64,000 bases of DNA. Source: Paracoccaceae bacterium (GTDB taxonomy: Bacteria; Pseudomonadota; Alphaproteobacteria; Rhodobacterales; Rhodobacteraceae). The position numbers were made by a program, and so were the translations under genes. Below are positions 27,621 through 35,336 of the stretch, one piece after another. Each line of letters begins with the position of its first letter. Positions within the stretch are counted from its first letter, which is position 1. Where the stretch lies: positions 1-64,000 of the forward strand of contig JAIXPH010000028.1 of NCBI GenBank assembly GCA_027486345.1, in the 5' to 3' direction. Under the pieces are notes generated by a model. That model did not search any database and was not told the DNA's origin. It was given only the letters and a program-made list of their open reading frames with translations.

Positions 27621-29808
27621 AGCGTCCCTCTGCCTTCAGGCTGCGCGGGGAAAGTCCCACGGGGGCAAGGATATCGGCCAGTGCCACCTGCACGCCTTGG
27701 GCCATCTCGCGCCCGCCGCAGACCATGATGCGCGCGCCGTGGGTGACCAGACCGCGCAACGCCTCGGCATCGTCGCGCAGGGCGTCTTGCACATGGCGGC
27801 GCGGGGCGGTGCTGCGCGAGAAGGCGCAGGTGAGGTGATCCAAGCGACCGTCCTTTTGCCAAGCGGTCAGTTCCTCGGCGTAAAGCAGATCGGTTTCCGC
27901 ACTTCGCGCGCCGAACCACAGATGGACGGGGCGGCGTGCGCCCTCGGTCCGCACAAAGCCTGCCAAGGGGCCGATCCCGGTGCCCGCGCCGATCAGGATC
28001 AGCGGTGCAGCGCTGCGGTCGGGCTGGAAGCCGGGGTTCGGGCGCAGGAAGGCGCTCACCTGCGCGCCGATGGGCAGCGAGAGCAGTTGGTTGGAGCAGA
28101 GGCCGCCGACATGTTGGCGCACGGCGATTTCGATGAATTTATCGCTGTGGCCGGAAGCGAGGGAATAGAACCGGGGCAGGGTCGATCCTTCCGGCAGGAT
28201 GCCGAGCAGGTCGCCGGGGGCGAAGCGGGCGAAGCCTTGGCCGGTGATGCGCTGCCACAGGGTCGATTGCGGCAGGGCAAAACGCAGGATCGCCACGGGC
28301 GCATCGGGTGAGGCGTAGTCGCGCCGTATGGTCAGGGTCAGAGCTTGGGTGCGGGGCGCTTGGGGTTGGTGGTTCAGGGTCAGCGCCACCCCCAGATGCG
28401 CGCCCAGATCGCGGCCCCAGCGGGCGAAATTCTGCGCCGACTGGCGGTCGATCCTGCCCAGCGGCAAGGGCATGGCCCAGCCTTTGGCCTGTGCTGTGTC
28501 GTGCAGCGTGGCGGCATAGCCGCAATAGACCGGGAAACCGCTGTCGCCGAAGCCGAGGAGGATCAGCTCCATCCCCTTGGGGACGTTCGCGGCGCGCAGC
28601 CGCTCCACCGCGCCTTTGGCGGATGAGGGCGCATCGCCATCGCCCCAAGTCGCGGCCATCACGATCAGCCGTTTGGCGCTGCGGTAACGGTCGGGGGAGA
28701 GGGTGGAGAGCGCGGCCAGATGCACGCTATGACCTGCCGTTTGCAGGGCCTGGGCAAGGGTGGTGGCAAAGCCCCATGTCGTGCCGCCCTCACTGGCGAC
28801 AAGGATCACCGTCTGGGCCTTGTCCGCTGCAACCATCCCCGCCAGACGCGGGCGGGATTGCCATGTCCGCCACCAGATCAGGCCGCCGGTGACGGCCAGC
28901 GCGGGAACCGTCGGCACCATCAGGCCAAGGATCAGGCCCCACAGCGCCGCGCCGTCGCCGGTGTGCAAAAGGTAAGCCCACTCCCACGCCGCCTGCCACG
29001 GGCCGTTGTCGGCCCAGACCAGCAGCGCGCCGTTGCCCGGATCGACATAGCCGCTGCCGGTGGAGGTGGTCACGGCAAAGGCGTCGGTCGGGTCGTCTGC
29101 CACAGGAAAGGTCAGGTCGCGCAGATCGGCCACGGGGATGGCTTGCAGCGCGGGCAGGTCTTGCGCAGGCAGGGCGGTCAGGCCGCTGACCGTGGCCGGA
29201 AAGGCGGGGTTTGCAGCATCGTCGGGGGTCAGCGAAAAGGTGGCCGCCACCATGAACAACCCCGTGAGGGACGAGATCAGCAGCCCCGCCACCGCCACCC
29301 GCGCCAGCAGCGTGTGCCAGCGGCCAGAGACTCCGCGCCGTTGGGGGGCGAACCAATGCCGCCAACCGCCCATGCGCCGCGCCACCAGCATCGCACCAGA
29401 GACCGCCATCAGCAGCATCATGGCGGCCCCTGCGGCGACGGTCCACCGACCCGCATCCTCCAGCAACAAGGCGCGGTGCAGGGATTTCAGCCAGCTTTCC
29501 ACCGCGCCCGCATCGGCGCTGCCCATGTCTGCCCCGGTCTGGGGATCAATCACCGCAGCACCCGGCGTGTCGCCGTCGAACCAATAGGCCGTGATCCGGC
29601 CTGATGGGGCGCGGCGGATTTGTTCCACCGCCGGATGCGCGGCCTGCACCACGGCGGCAAGCTCTGCCACGCTTTGCCCCGCCACCACCGCAGGCCGGGT
29701 CAACCGATCCAGCGCCGGAAACACCGACAGCGCGGCACCGCCGAGGGCGATGACGATCAGCAGGACAGCGGCCAGAAGGCCCGGCCAGCGGTGCAGGAAG
29801 CGAAGCAT
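27601..29808 (-). CDS. PepSY-domain membrane flavoreductase (PepSY-TM + flavodoxin + FNR)
   Basis: A 735-residue inner-membrane oxidoreductase. The N-terminal 330 residues hold PepSY-associated membrane helices and a periplasmic loop (LLAAVLLIVIALGGAAL, MMLLMAVSGAMLV, LLISSLTGLFM). A flavodoxin-like domain follows (VILVASEGGTTWGFA), then a ferredoxin-NADP reductase domain with FAD motif RFYSLAS, NAD(P) motif GAGTGIGPLAGF and the C-terminal RYAEDSY. It should pass NADPH electrons through FAD/FMN across the membrane. GAGGA lies 8-9 bases before the ATG. It is flanked by DUF2271 and ApbE genes. Confidence 0.9.
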   Translation of the reverse strand: MLRFLHRWPGLLAAVLLIVIALGGAALSVFPALDRLTRPAVVAGQSVAELAAVVQAAHPAVEQIRRAPSGRITAYWFDGDTPGAAVIDPQTGADMGSADAGAVESWLKSLHRALLLEDAGRWTVAAGAAMMLLMAVSGAMLVARRMGGWRHWFAPQRRGVSGRWHTLLARVAVAGLLISSLTGLFMVAATFSLTPDDAANPAFPATVSGLTALPAQDLPALQAIPVADLRDLTFPVADDPTDAFAVTTSTGSGYVDPGNGALLVWADNGPWQAAWEWAYLLHTGDGAALWGLILGLMVPTVPALAVTGGLIWWRTWQSRPRLAGMVAADKAQTVILVASEGGTTWGFATTLAQALQTAGHSVHLAALSTLSPDRYRSAKRLIVMAATWGDGDAPSSAKGAVERLRAANVPKGMELILLGFGDSGFPVYCGYAATLHDTAQAKGWAMPLPLGRIDRQSAQNFARWGRDLGAHLGVALTLNHQPQAPRTQALTLTIRRDYASPDAPVAILRFALPQSTLWQRITGQGFARFAPGDLLGILPEGSTLPRFYSLASGHSDKFIEIAVRQHVGGLCSNQLLSLPIGAQVSAFLRPNPGFQPDRSAAPLILIGAGTGIGPLAGFVRTEGARRPVHLWFGARSAETDLLYAEELTAWQKDGRLDHLTCAFSRSTAPRRHVQDALRDDAEALRGLVTHGARIMVCGGREMAQGVQVALADILAPVGLSPRSLKAEGRYAEDSY

Positions 29809-29818
29809 GGAAGTATCC

Positions 29819-30298
29819 TCAGAAGCCGTAGGTGAAATCGGCGATGTAGCGCCCGCCCGTCACGGCCTGACCTGCGCCAGCGGCGGTGAGGGGGACCGAG
29901 ATTTCGTTCGGACTGTCGCGCATATCCTCGACCGCGGCGTCGATGTGCAGGGTGTAACCCGCATCGAACAGCGCATCGGCAAGGTCCATGTCCAAGGTCA
30001 GTGACTGGCCCGCGCCGACACTCGCGCCGGTGATGCCATCAACCTGCGCGGGATCACTGCCGGTGAAGCGCGCCCAGTCGGACAGGTGGCGGTAGTATTT
30101 GGCCTTGCCCCCCGCCATCCACAGGCTGCCCGCATAGGCCCCGGCCGGATCGGTGACATAGACGGCGAGGTATGCCCCCCGCCCGCCATAGCTGTTCATG
30201 TTGACCGTCAGGGTGACGGGTTTGGCGAAGGCGAGGCCCGGCAGGACCAATGCGGTCGTCAGGGCAAGGGCGGCGAAAAGCGGCTTCATCGGTGTCAT
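29819..30298 (-). CDS. Secreted DUF2271 protein with predicted covalent FMN site
   Basis: A 159-residue exported protein with signal peptide (FAALALTTALVLPGLAFAK) and a DUF2271 beta-sandwich domain. VDGITGASVG around residues 87-95 fits the ApbE flavinylation motif D-G-x-(S/T)-G-A-(S/T), with S93 the likely FMN acceptor. It would be the periplasmic electron acceptor of the adjacent PepSY reductase. The start at 30298 follows GGAG; the ORF-track start at 30499 lies in the neighbouring gene. Flavinylated DUF2271 proteins are known from comparative work on extracytosolic flavin systems; modification here is inference. Confidence 0.85.
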   Translation of the reverse strand: MTPMKPLFAALALTTALVLPGLAFAKPVTLTVNMNSYGGRGAYLAVYVTDPAGAYAGSLWMAGGKAKYYRHLSDWARFTGSDPAQVDGITGASVGAGQSLTLDMDLADALFDAGYTLHIDAAVEDMRDSPNEISVPLTAAGAGQAVTGGRYIADFTYGF

Positions 30299-30311
30299 GA
30301 GAGTCTCCTGT

Positions 30312-30638
30312 TCAGTTTGTACTGGCGGTGGGCGCTTTTCCGTCGCCGAAGAGGCCGTTTGCGGGGGGCGCGACCGTGCCCGCAGGGGCGGCATTGCCAC
30401 GGCCTGCGGTCGGGCAGTCCTCGTCCTCCTCGTCGCAGTCATCCTCGTCCGAGTCGTCGCCGCCAAAGGACAGCCAACCGCCGTCTTCGTCGTCCTCATC
30501 GTCGGACACTTGCATCAGGGATGCGCCGACATCCGCGATGGCGCGGGCATGGACGGCGGGCGCGGTGGGGGCCATCGGCGTCTGGGCCGAGGCGGCCATA
30601 GCGCTGCCCAGAAGGATCAAGGTCAGGGGAAGTTTCAT
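30312..30638 (-). CDS. Small secreted Asp/Glu-rich protein
   Basis: A 108-residue exported protein with signal peptide (KLPLTLILLGSAMAASAQ). The mature part has an acidic stretch VSDDEDDEDGG... SDEDDCDEEDEDCP containing two cysteines, then a Pro/Ala-rich tail. No known family. Such density of carboxylates could bind metal ions, fitting a metal-related locus. Of two adjacent ATGs I prefer the second (30638), which is 6 bases from AGGAG. It lies 13 bases upstream of the DUF2271 gene. Confidence 0.7.
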   Translation of the reverse strand: MKLPLTLILLGSAMAASAQTPMAPTAPAVHARAIADVGASLMQVSDDEDDEDGGWLSFGGDDSDEDDCDEEDEDCPTAGRGNAAPAGTVAPPANGLFGDGKAPTASTN

Positions 30639-30708
30639 CATGCACTCCTGCAAGACATGCGCCGCCCGCATTTGCGAAAGGGTGGCGCGGGGGGGAGAAG
30701 GGTTCGGG

Positions 30709-31059
30709 CTATTGGTCGTCACCGCCGTTTTCGGTGCCGTCATGATCGTCGCCGTGGCTGTCCTGATGGTCGCTGTCGTGACCGTCGCCTTCCTCCTCGA
30801 ACTCGATCTCTTGGATGTTCAGCGAGCCGGGGTTCAGCTTGGCCTCAATCGCGCGGCCTTGGGCGTCGGTGCCGATCACCTCATAGCAGCCGTCGTCGAT
30901 GCGGATGCGTCGGATGGTCCAGCCTTGGGCCTGAGCCACCGCCGCCACGGCGCTGCGCGGCTGCCAGTCGCGCATTGGAACGGAGCAATCATCGCCCGCC
31001 CATGCCGCCGGGGCGGCCAGCAGCGTGGCAAGGCCAAAGACCGTCAAAAACCTGTTCAT
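30709..31059 (-). CDS. Small secreted PepSY-domain protein with Asp/His-rich tail
   Basis: A 116-residue exported protein, first gene of the leftward operon. Signal peptide ...LATLLAAPAAWAG, then a PepSY-like fold (VAAVAQAQGWTIRRIRIDDGCYEVIGTDAQGR...) and a tail rich in D, H and E (DGHDSDHQDSHGDDHDG) that could bind divalent metals. Two cysteines (DDCS, DGCYE) may form a disulfide. The start at 31059 follows GGAG. It faces the two-component system across a 160-base divergent promoter region. Confidence 0.8.
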   Translation of the reverse strand: MNRFLTVFGLATLLAAPAAWAGDDCSVPMRDWQPRSAVAAVAQAQGWTIRRIRIDDGCYEVIGTDAQGRAIEAKLNPGSLNIQEIEFEEEGDGHDSDHQDSHGDDHDGTENGGDDQ

Positions 31060-31108
31060 CGGCCACACTCCGTTTGCGGACCCCTCATGTCAGCTTGTTT
31101 GCGCGCTG

Positions 31109-31129
31109 AACCTGACGGCTTCCTGAAGC
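31109..31129 (-). promoter_or_regulatory. Predicted response-regulator box facing the PepSY operon
   Basis: Read on the minus strand this is GCTTCAGGAAGCCGTCAGGTT: two (T)TCAGG half-sites one helical turn (11 bases) apart. It matches 18 of 21 positions of the box at 31143-31163 in the opposite orientation. Confidence 0.65.
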
Positions 31130-31142
31130 ACGGGGAAAAACC

Positions 31143-31163
31143 GCTTCAGGTTGGCGTCAGGTT
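31143..31163 (+). promoter_or_regulatory. Predicted response-regulator box facing the two-component operon
   Basis: GCTTCAGGTTGGCGTCAGGTT contains TCAGGTT at 31146 and 31157, an 11-base period typical of OmpR/PhoB-family dimers. The mirror copy at 31109-31129 points to the divergent PepSY operon, so the regulator at 31220 probably controls both directions. Confidence 0.65.
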
Positions 31164-31219
31164 GCCAGTGCATGAGGAAGGGGACAGGATGGACCGGCAA
31201 CGGGGCAAGCAGGGGCAGG

Positions 31220-31879
31220 ATGCGGATACTTCTGATCGAGGATGACCGGGTGATCGGCAGCGCGATCCGCGATCAGGTGGACAGCGAGGGCCATTCCGTC
31301 GATTGGGTGCAGCGGCTGAATGCGGCGGGTGATGCGCTGGCCGGGGCGCATTTCGACCTGATCCTGCTGGATCTGATGCTGCCGGATGGTCTGGGGATTG
31401 CGTTCCTGAAGGCGTTGCGCGCCAAGGGGCAGGTGGTGCCGGTCATCATCCTGACCGCGCTGGACCAGATTTCGGACCGGATTGCCGGGCTGAAGGCGGG
31501 GGCGGATGACTATCTGGTCAAACCCTTTGATCTGGATGAGCTTTCCGCCCGGATCGGCGCCGTGGCACGGCGCTATGGCGGCAATCCCAATCCGGTGCTG
31601 ACCTTGGGCGATCTGGACATCGACAGCGCCGCCCGCCGGATCACGCGCAAGGGCCGCGCCATCCCCCTGACTGCGCGGGAATGGGTGCTGTTCGAGACGT
31701 TCTTGCAGCATCCCGGCCAGCTTTATTCCAAACCGCAGCTTGAAGAGCGCCTCTATTCCTTTGACGCCGAGGTGGAGAGCAACACCATAGAAGTGCACAT
31801 CAGCCGCCTGCGCAAAAAGCTGGGCGCTGCGGTGATCGTCACCGAACGCGGGCTTGGCTACCGCCTGGGCGCGGCATGA
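31220..31879 (+). CDS. OmpR/PhoB-family response regulator
   Basis: A 219-residue regulator with receiver domain (acidic pocket IEDD at 7-9, phosphoacceptor D51 in LILLDLMLPDG, lysine in LVKPF) and C-terminal winged helix (ITRKGRAIPLTAREWVLFETFL... IEVHISRLRKKL). The start at 31220 gives the normal N-terminus RILLIEDD. Its stop overlaps the kinase start (ATGA). The duplicated box upstream supports autoregulation and control of the divergent PepSY/flavin operon. Confidence 0.92.
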   Translation: MRILLIEDDRVIGSAIRDQVDSEGHSVDWVQRLNAAGDALAGAHFDLILLDLMLPDGLGIAFLKALRAKGQVVPVIILTALDQISDRIAGLKAGADDYLVKPFDLDELSARIGAVARRYGGNPNPVLTLGDLDIDSAARRITRKGRAIPLTAREWVLFETFLQHPGQLYSKPQLEERLYSFDAEVESNTIEVHISRLRKKLGAAVIVTERGLGYRLGAA

Positions 31880-33216
31880 GGGGGCCCGCGTCGATCCGTC
31901 TGCGCACGGCCTTGGCGCTGTCGCTGCTGGTCACGGCGATCTGGCTGATGGCGGCACTGGCCACCTTCCGGCTGCTGACCGACGAGATGGATGAGGTCTT
32001 TGATTCCGCCCTGCAGGAAACCGGGCAGCGCATCCTGCAACTGGCCGTGGTCGATATCCTCAGCCGCGAGGAGGACGTGGCCGCCCAGCATCTGGCGGCG
32101 CTGGGCCCGCATGAGGAATACTTCACCTATGTCGTGCGGGATGCGGGGGGCCGGGTGCTCTTGGCGTCGCATCGCGCGGCGGTGGAGGAATTCCCGCTGC
32201 TGGACGGGCCGGGGTTTCAGCAAGACGGGGCGCATCGCTATTACCAAGAGGCAGCGGTGAGCGGATCGGTGGTGCTGACCATCGCCGAACCCGTGTCCCA
32301 TCGGCGCGAGGCGTCGCGTGAGGTGGCCTTGGCGCTGGGCTTGCCGCTGGTGTTGGTCTTGCCCCTGTCGATCATCGCCATCTTTTTCGGCCTGCGCTAT
32401 GGGCTCAAGCCGTTGGATATCTTGCGCCGTCAGGTGGCGGCGCGGGGGGCGGATGATCTGTCCCCCTTGGCCGACGCCGGATTGCCACAGGAACTGCGCC
32501 CCATCGCAGCGGGGATGAGCGCGCTTTTGGCGCGGCTGGAGCAATCCTTTCAAGCCGAACGCAGCTTTGCCGCCCATGCCGCGCATGAGTTGCGCACGCC
32601 CTTGGCCGGGGCGGTGATGCAGGTCCAACGCCTGCGCAAGGCCACGGCGGAGCCATCGACCGCCGCCAAGGCCGCCGAGGTTGAATCCGCGCTGAAACGC
32701 CTGTCGCACCTGTCGGAACGGCTGCTGCAACTGGCACGGGCCGAGGGCGCGCGCCTGACGCTGGCCGAGGCTGCCGATCTGCGCCCGGTATTGGATCTTG
32801 TGGCGGGGGATTTCACCCGGGCGGGGGCCGATCTGCGCCTGACCCTGCCTGATGCGCCGATCCTCAGCCAGATGGACCCGGACGCCGCCGCGATCATCGC
32901 GCGCAACCTGTTTGAAAACGCGCTGCGCCATGGCACCGGCCCGGTCACAGCGGCGTTGTCCCCGGATGGCTGGCTGGTGGTGGACAATGACGCGCCCGCC
33001 ATTCTGCCCGACCTGTTGGCGCAGCTGACGCGCCCCTTTGCGCGGGGCGGGCCGGGCGATGAGGGCGCGGGGCTTGGCCTTGCCATCGTGTCCCGCATTG
33101 CCGAACGTGCGGGGGCTGAAATGCGCCTGACCTCTCCGCTTCCCGGCCAGACCCGCGGCTTTCGCGCGGCGGTGCGGCTGATCCCCTTTCACAGTGACGA
33201 ACGGAACACCCCATGA
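31876..33216 (+). CDS. Sensor histidine kinase
   Basis: A 446-residue inner-membrane kinase. Two membrane helices (about 10-33 and 150-172) frame a periplasmic sensor domain of about 115 residues. Then come a HAMP-like linker, the H-box with H237 in AAHAAHELRTPLAG, the N-box ENALRHG and G-box GAGLGLAIVS. It phosphorylates the upstream response regulator. Overlap with the VIT transporter gene (ATGA) suggests that metal level, for example iron or manganese, may be the sensed cue; this is inference. Confidence 0.92.
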   Translation: MRGPASIRLRTALALSLLVTAIWLMAALATFRLLTDEMDEVFDSALQETGQRILQLAVVDILSREEDVAAQHLAALGPHEEYFTYVVRDAGGRVLLASHRAAVEEFPLLDGPGFQQDGAHRYYQEAAVSGSVVLTIAEPVSHRREASREVALALGLPLVLVLPLSIIAIFFGLRYGLKPLDILRRQVAARGADDLSPLADAGLPQELRPIAAGMSALLARLEQSFQAERSFAAHAAHELRTPLAGAVMQVQRLRKATAEPSTAAKAAEVESALKRLSHLSERLLQLARAEGARLTLAEAADLRPVLDLVAGDFTRAGADLRLTLPDAPILSQMDPDAAAIIARNLFENALRHGTGPVTAALSPDGWLVVDNDAPAILPDLLAQLTRPFARGGPGDEGAGLGLAIVSRIAERAGAEMRLTSPLPGQTRGFRAAVRLIPFHSDERNTP

Positions 33217-33920
33217 CCCTGTCCTATCAATCCGCGCATGAGGAAGTGCATTTCATCAACCGCTCTGGCTGGCTGCGCGCCGCCGTTCTGGGCGCGAATG
33301 ACGGGATTGTCTCCGTCTCGTCGTTGATCGTCGGGGTGGCGGCGGCGGACCCGTCGCCCGGCACGGTGCTGGTCGCCGGGATGGCGGGCTTGGCCGCGGG
33401 GGCCATGTCGATGGCGGCGGGGGAGTATGTCTCGGTCAGTTCGCAATCCGACATTGAACGCGCCGACATCGCCCGCGAGAAACAGGCACTGATCGACACG
33501 CCCGAGGCGGAGGAGGCCGAACTGGCCTCGATCTACGAATCCCGTGGCCTGTCCAAGGAAACCGCGGCGCTGGTGGCGCGGGAGTTGACGGCGAAGGACG
33601 CCCTGGGCGCGCATGTGCGGGATGAGTTGGGCCTGTCCGAAGTGCATGCCGCCAACCCGTTGCAGGCGGCGGCGGCCTCGGGCCTGACCTTCACCGTCGC
33701 GGCGGCACTGCCGGTCGCCGCCGCCGTGCTGGCCCCCGAGGGCCAGATCATCCCGACCGTGGTGGTGGCCACGCTGGTCTGTCTGGCCGGTCTGGGCGCA
33801 TTGGGTGCCAAGGCGGGCGGCGCGCCACTGGCCCCCGCCACGATGCGCGTGCTGTTCTGGGGTGCCGCCGCCATGGCCATCACAGCGGGTGTGGGGCGGA
33901 TTTTTGGTGTGAGTGTGTGA
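33213..33920 (+). CDS. VIT1/CCC1-family Fe2+/Mn2+ transporter
   Basis: A 235-residue membrane protein with about five helices. The N-terminus RAAVLGANDGIVSVSSLIVGV and the segment AGAMSMAAGEYVSVSSQSDIE are hallmarks of the VIT family, which moves ferrous iron or manganese out of the cytoplasm; the hydrophilic middle (about 75-140) would be the metal-binding domain. It is translationally coupled to the kinase gene, tying the two-component system to metal homeostasis. Confidence 0.92.
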   Translation: MTLSYQSAHEEVHFINRSGWLRAAVLGANDGIVSVSSLIVGVAAADPSPGTVLVAGMAGLAAGAMSMAAGEYVSVSSQSDIERADIAREKQALIDTPEAEEAELASIYESRGLSKETAALVARELTAKDALGAHVRDELGLSEVHAANPLQAAAASGLTFTVAAALPVAAAVLAPEGQIIPTVVVATLVCLAGLGALGAKAGGAPLAPATMRVLFWGAAAMAITAGVGRIFGVSV

Positions 33921-33940
33921 GGGGGGGCGGACGCCGCCCG

Positions 33941-34546
33941 TCAGGCGGACAGAAGGTCGTCGAACATCACGGCCTGCTCCACACCCTTTCGGGCATCGGG
34001 CGCGCAGGGCTCGTAGGTCATGTCGATGTGCATCGCCGTGCCATAGGCACGGAACACCGCCGTCCAGCGGTGCAAGAAGCCGTTGTCCATGTTCAGGTCG
34101 ACATGGCGGTCACTGACTGCCGTGATGACGGCCACGTCGCCGCGCCGGGCTGACTTGAGGAAGTCGGTGTCGTGCAGGAAAAGCCGGGCTTCATCCACCA
34201 GATGGTCGGACAGTCGCCGGCTGCCCAGCGTGGCGAAGGTTGGCCATGCCGCGCGCAGCCCTTTGGACGCCGTGACCAAGCGCACGCCATCGAGGTCGAA
34301 CGACGCGCGCACCGCTGGAGAGCTTTGCATCGCCAGACGGTCAAGCTCCAGCCTTTGGCTGGCCGTGGCGGACATGGCATCGACCAGCCGCAGCATCAGA
34401 CGTCTGCCGGGCCGGTCCTTGCCGGTCTCCCAGTTCGAAATCACCGTCTGTGTCACGCCCAAGGTCTCTGCCAGAACAGCCTGCTTGATGCCGGAGGCCT
34501 TCCGCCAACCGGGCAACATTCGGCAGATGTCGGTTTCTTGAAACAT
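33941..34546 (-). CDS. XRE-family regulator with conserved C-terminal domain, copy 1
   Basis: A 201-residue protein. Residues about 10-60 form an XRE helix-turn-helix (GIKQAVLAETLGVTQTVISNWETGKDRP). The rest is a domain of about 120 residues shared with the next gene (FDLDGVRLV.AS.GL...WP.F..L, DRH..L, HRWTA.FRA.G...). This arrangement recalls XRE regulators whose C-terminal PAS-like domain binds a small ligand. Tandem paralogues suggest duplication. Target genes are unknown. Confidence 0.8.
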   Translation of the reverse strand: MFQETDICRMLPGWRKASGIKQAVLAETLGVTQTVISNWETGKDRPGRRLMLRLVDAMSATASQRLELDRLAMQSSPAVRASFDLDGVRLVTASKGLRAAWPTFATLGSRRLSDHLVDEARLFLHDTDFLKSARRGDVAVITAVSDRHVDLNMDNGFLHRWTAVFRAYGTAMHIDMTYEPCAPDARKGVEQAVMFDDLLSA

Positions 34547-34662
34547 GTTGGCGCTTTCTTCCTGTCACCCCCGCCCTTAGCACGGGATCGACAGTCGGTC
34601 GCCGGGGCAAAGGTCTGGGTCGGCACTGCAAAAGCGTACGCGATCCGGATCAGCGCCGGGCC

Positions 34663-35271
34663 TCAGGTCAAGGGATGGAGCTGATCGAAGTAAACCATCT
34701 CCATCACGCCGACCTGATCTTCCGGCGCAGCCCGCTCATAGGTCAATTCAGCCACAAGGACCCTGCCAAAGGCGCGGAACATGGCGGTCCAGCGGTGCCG
34801 AAAGGCCGGGTCCGTCTCCAGAGTCAGGTGCCGATCCGCGACACCGGACACTGAAAGAAGCCGCCCCTGGCGCACGTCGCGGACGAAGACGGTATCCTCC
34901 ATCAGATGCTTGGCTTCATGGGTAAGGTGGTTGAGGAATGACGTGCCGGTGAGGGCGCAGAAATTCGGCCAGACCGAGACAAGACCCATGGACGCGCAGA
35001 TCAGCCGCACCCCGGAAAAGTCGAACAGAGCGCACATGCTGCGGCTTTGGGTCACCATCAGCTTGGCCAAGGCGAGGTTTTCTGCGGCATCAAGACGCAT
35101 CATCTCCATCAGCCTTTGGGTCATCGGCCGGGAGGGAAGCCCTTCGCCGCGTTCCCAGCGGGCAAGGGTTTGTTCCGGGACATCCAGCGCCACAGCAACA
35201 TCACGCCGCGCAATGCCGTTGCGGCGGCGCCATTCGGCCAGATCGTGGATGCCAGTGGGGAAATAAGTCAT
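34663..35271 (-). CDS. XRE-family regulator with conserved C-terminal domain, copy 2
   Basis: About 202 residues, paralogous to the downstream gene. The HTH covers GIARRDVAVALDVPEQTLARWERGEG and the C-terminal domain carries FDFSGVRLICASMGLVSVWP and DRHLTLETD...HRWTAMFRAFG. I chose the ATG at 35271 over the GTG at 35283; neither has a clear ribosome site. The two copies share domain order and spacing but have diverged widely, so the duplication is not recent. Confidence 0.78.
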   Translation of the reverse strand: MTYFPTGIHDLAEWRRRNGIARRDVAVALDVPEQTLARWERGEGLPSRPMTQRLMEMMRLDAAENLALAKLMVTQSRSMCALFDFSGVRLICASMGLVSVWPNFCALTGTSFLNHLTHEAKHLMEDTVFVRDVRQGRLLSVSGVADRHLTLETDPAFRHRWTAMFRAFGRVLVAELTYERAAPEDQVGVMEMVYFDQLHPLT

Positions 35272-35289
35272 CAGTCCATACACTTACAA

Positions 35290-35326
35290 TAAAACGGGGG
35301 GAGGCAGAGGCACGCCCCCCCCCCCG
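35290..35326 (-). terminator. Rho-independent terminator of the repeat-propeller gene
   Basis: On the minus strand a C/G-run stem (CGGGGGG ... CCCCCCG) with a loop of about 18 bases is followed by TTTTATT. It lies about 10 bases past the stop at 35337. Confidence 0.75.
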
Positions 35327-35336
35327 GGCCGTCGGC

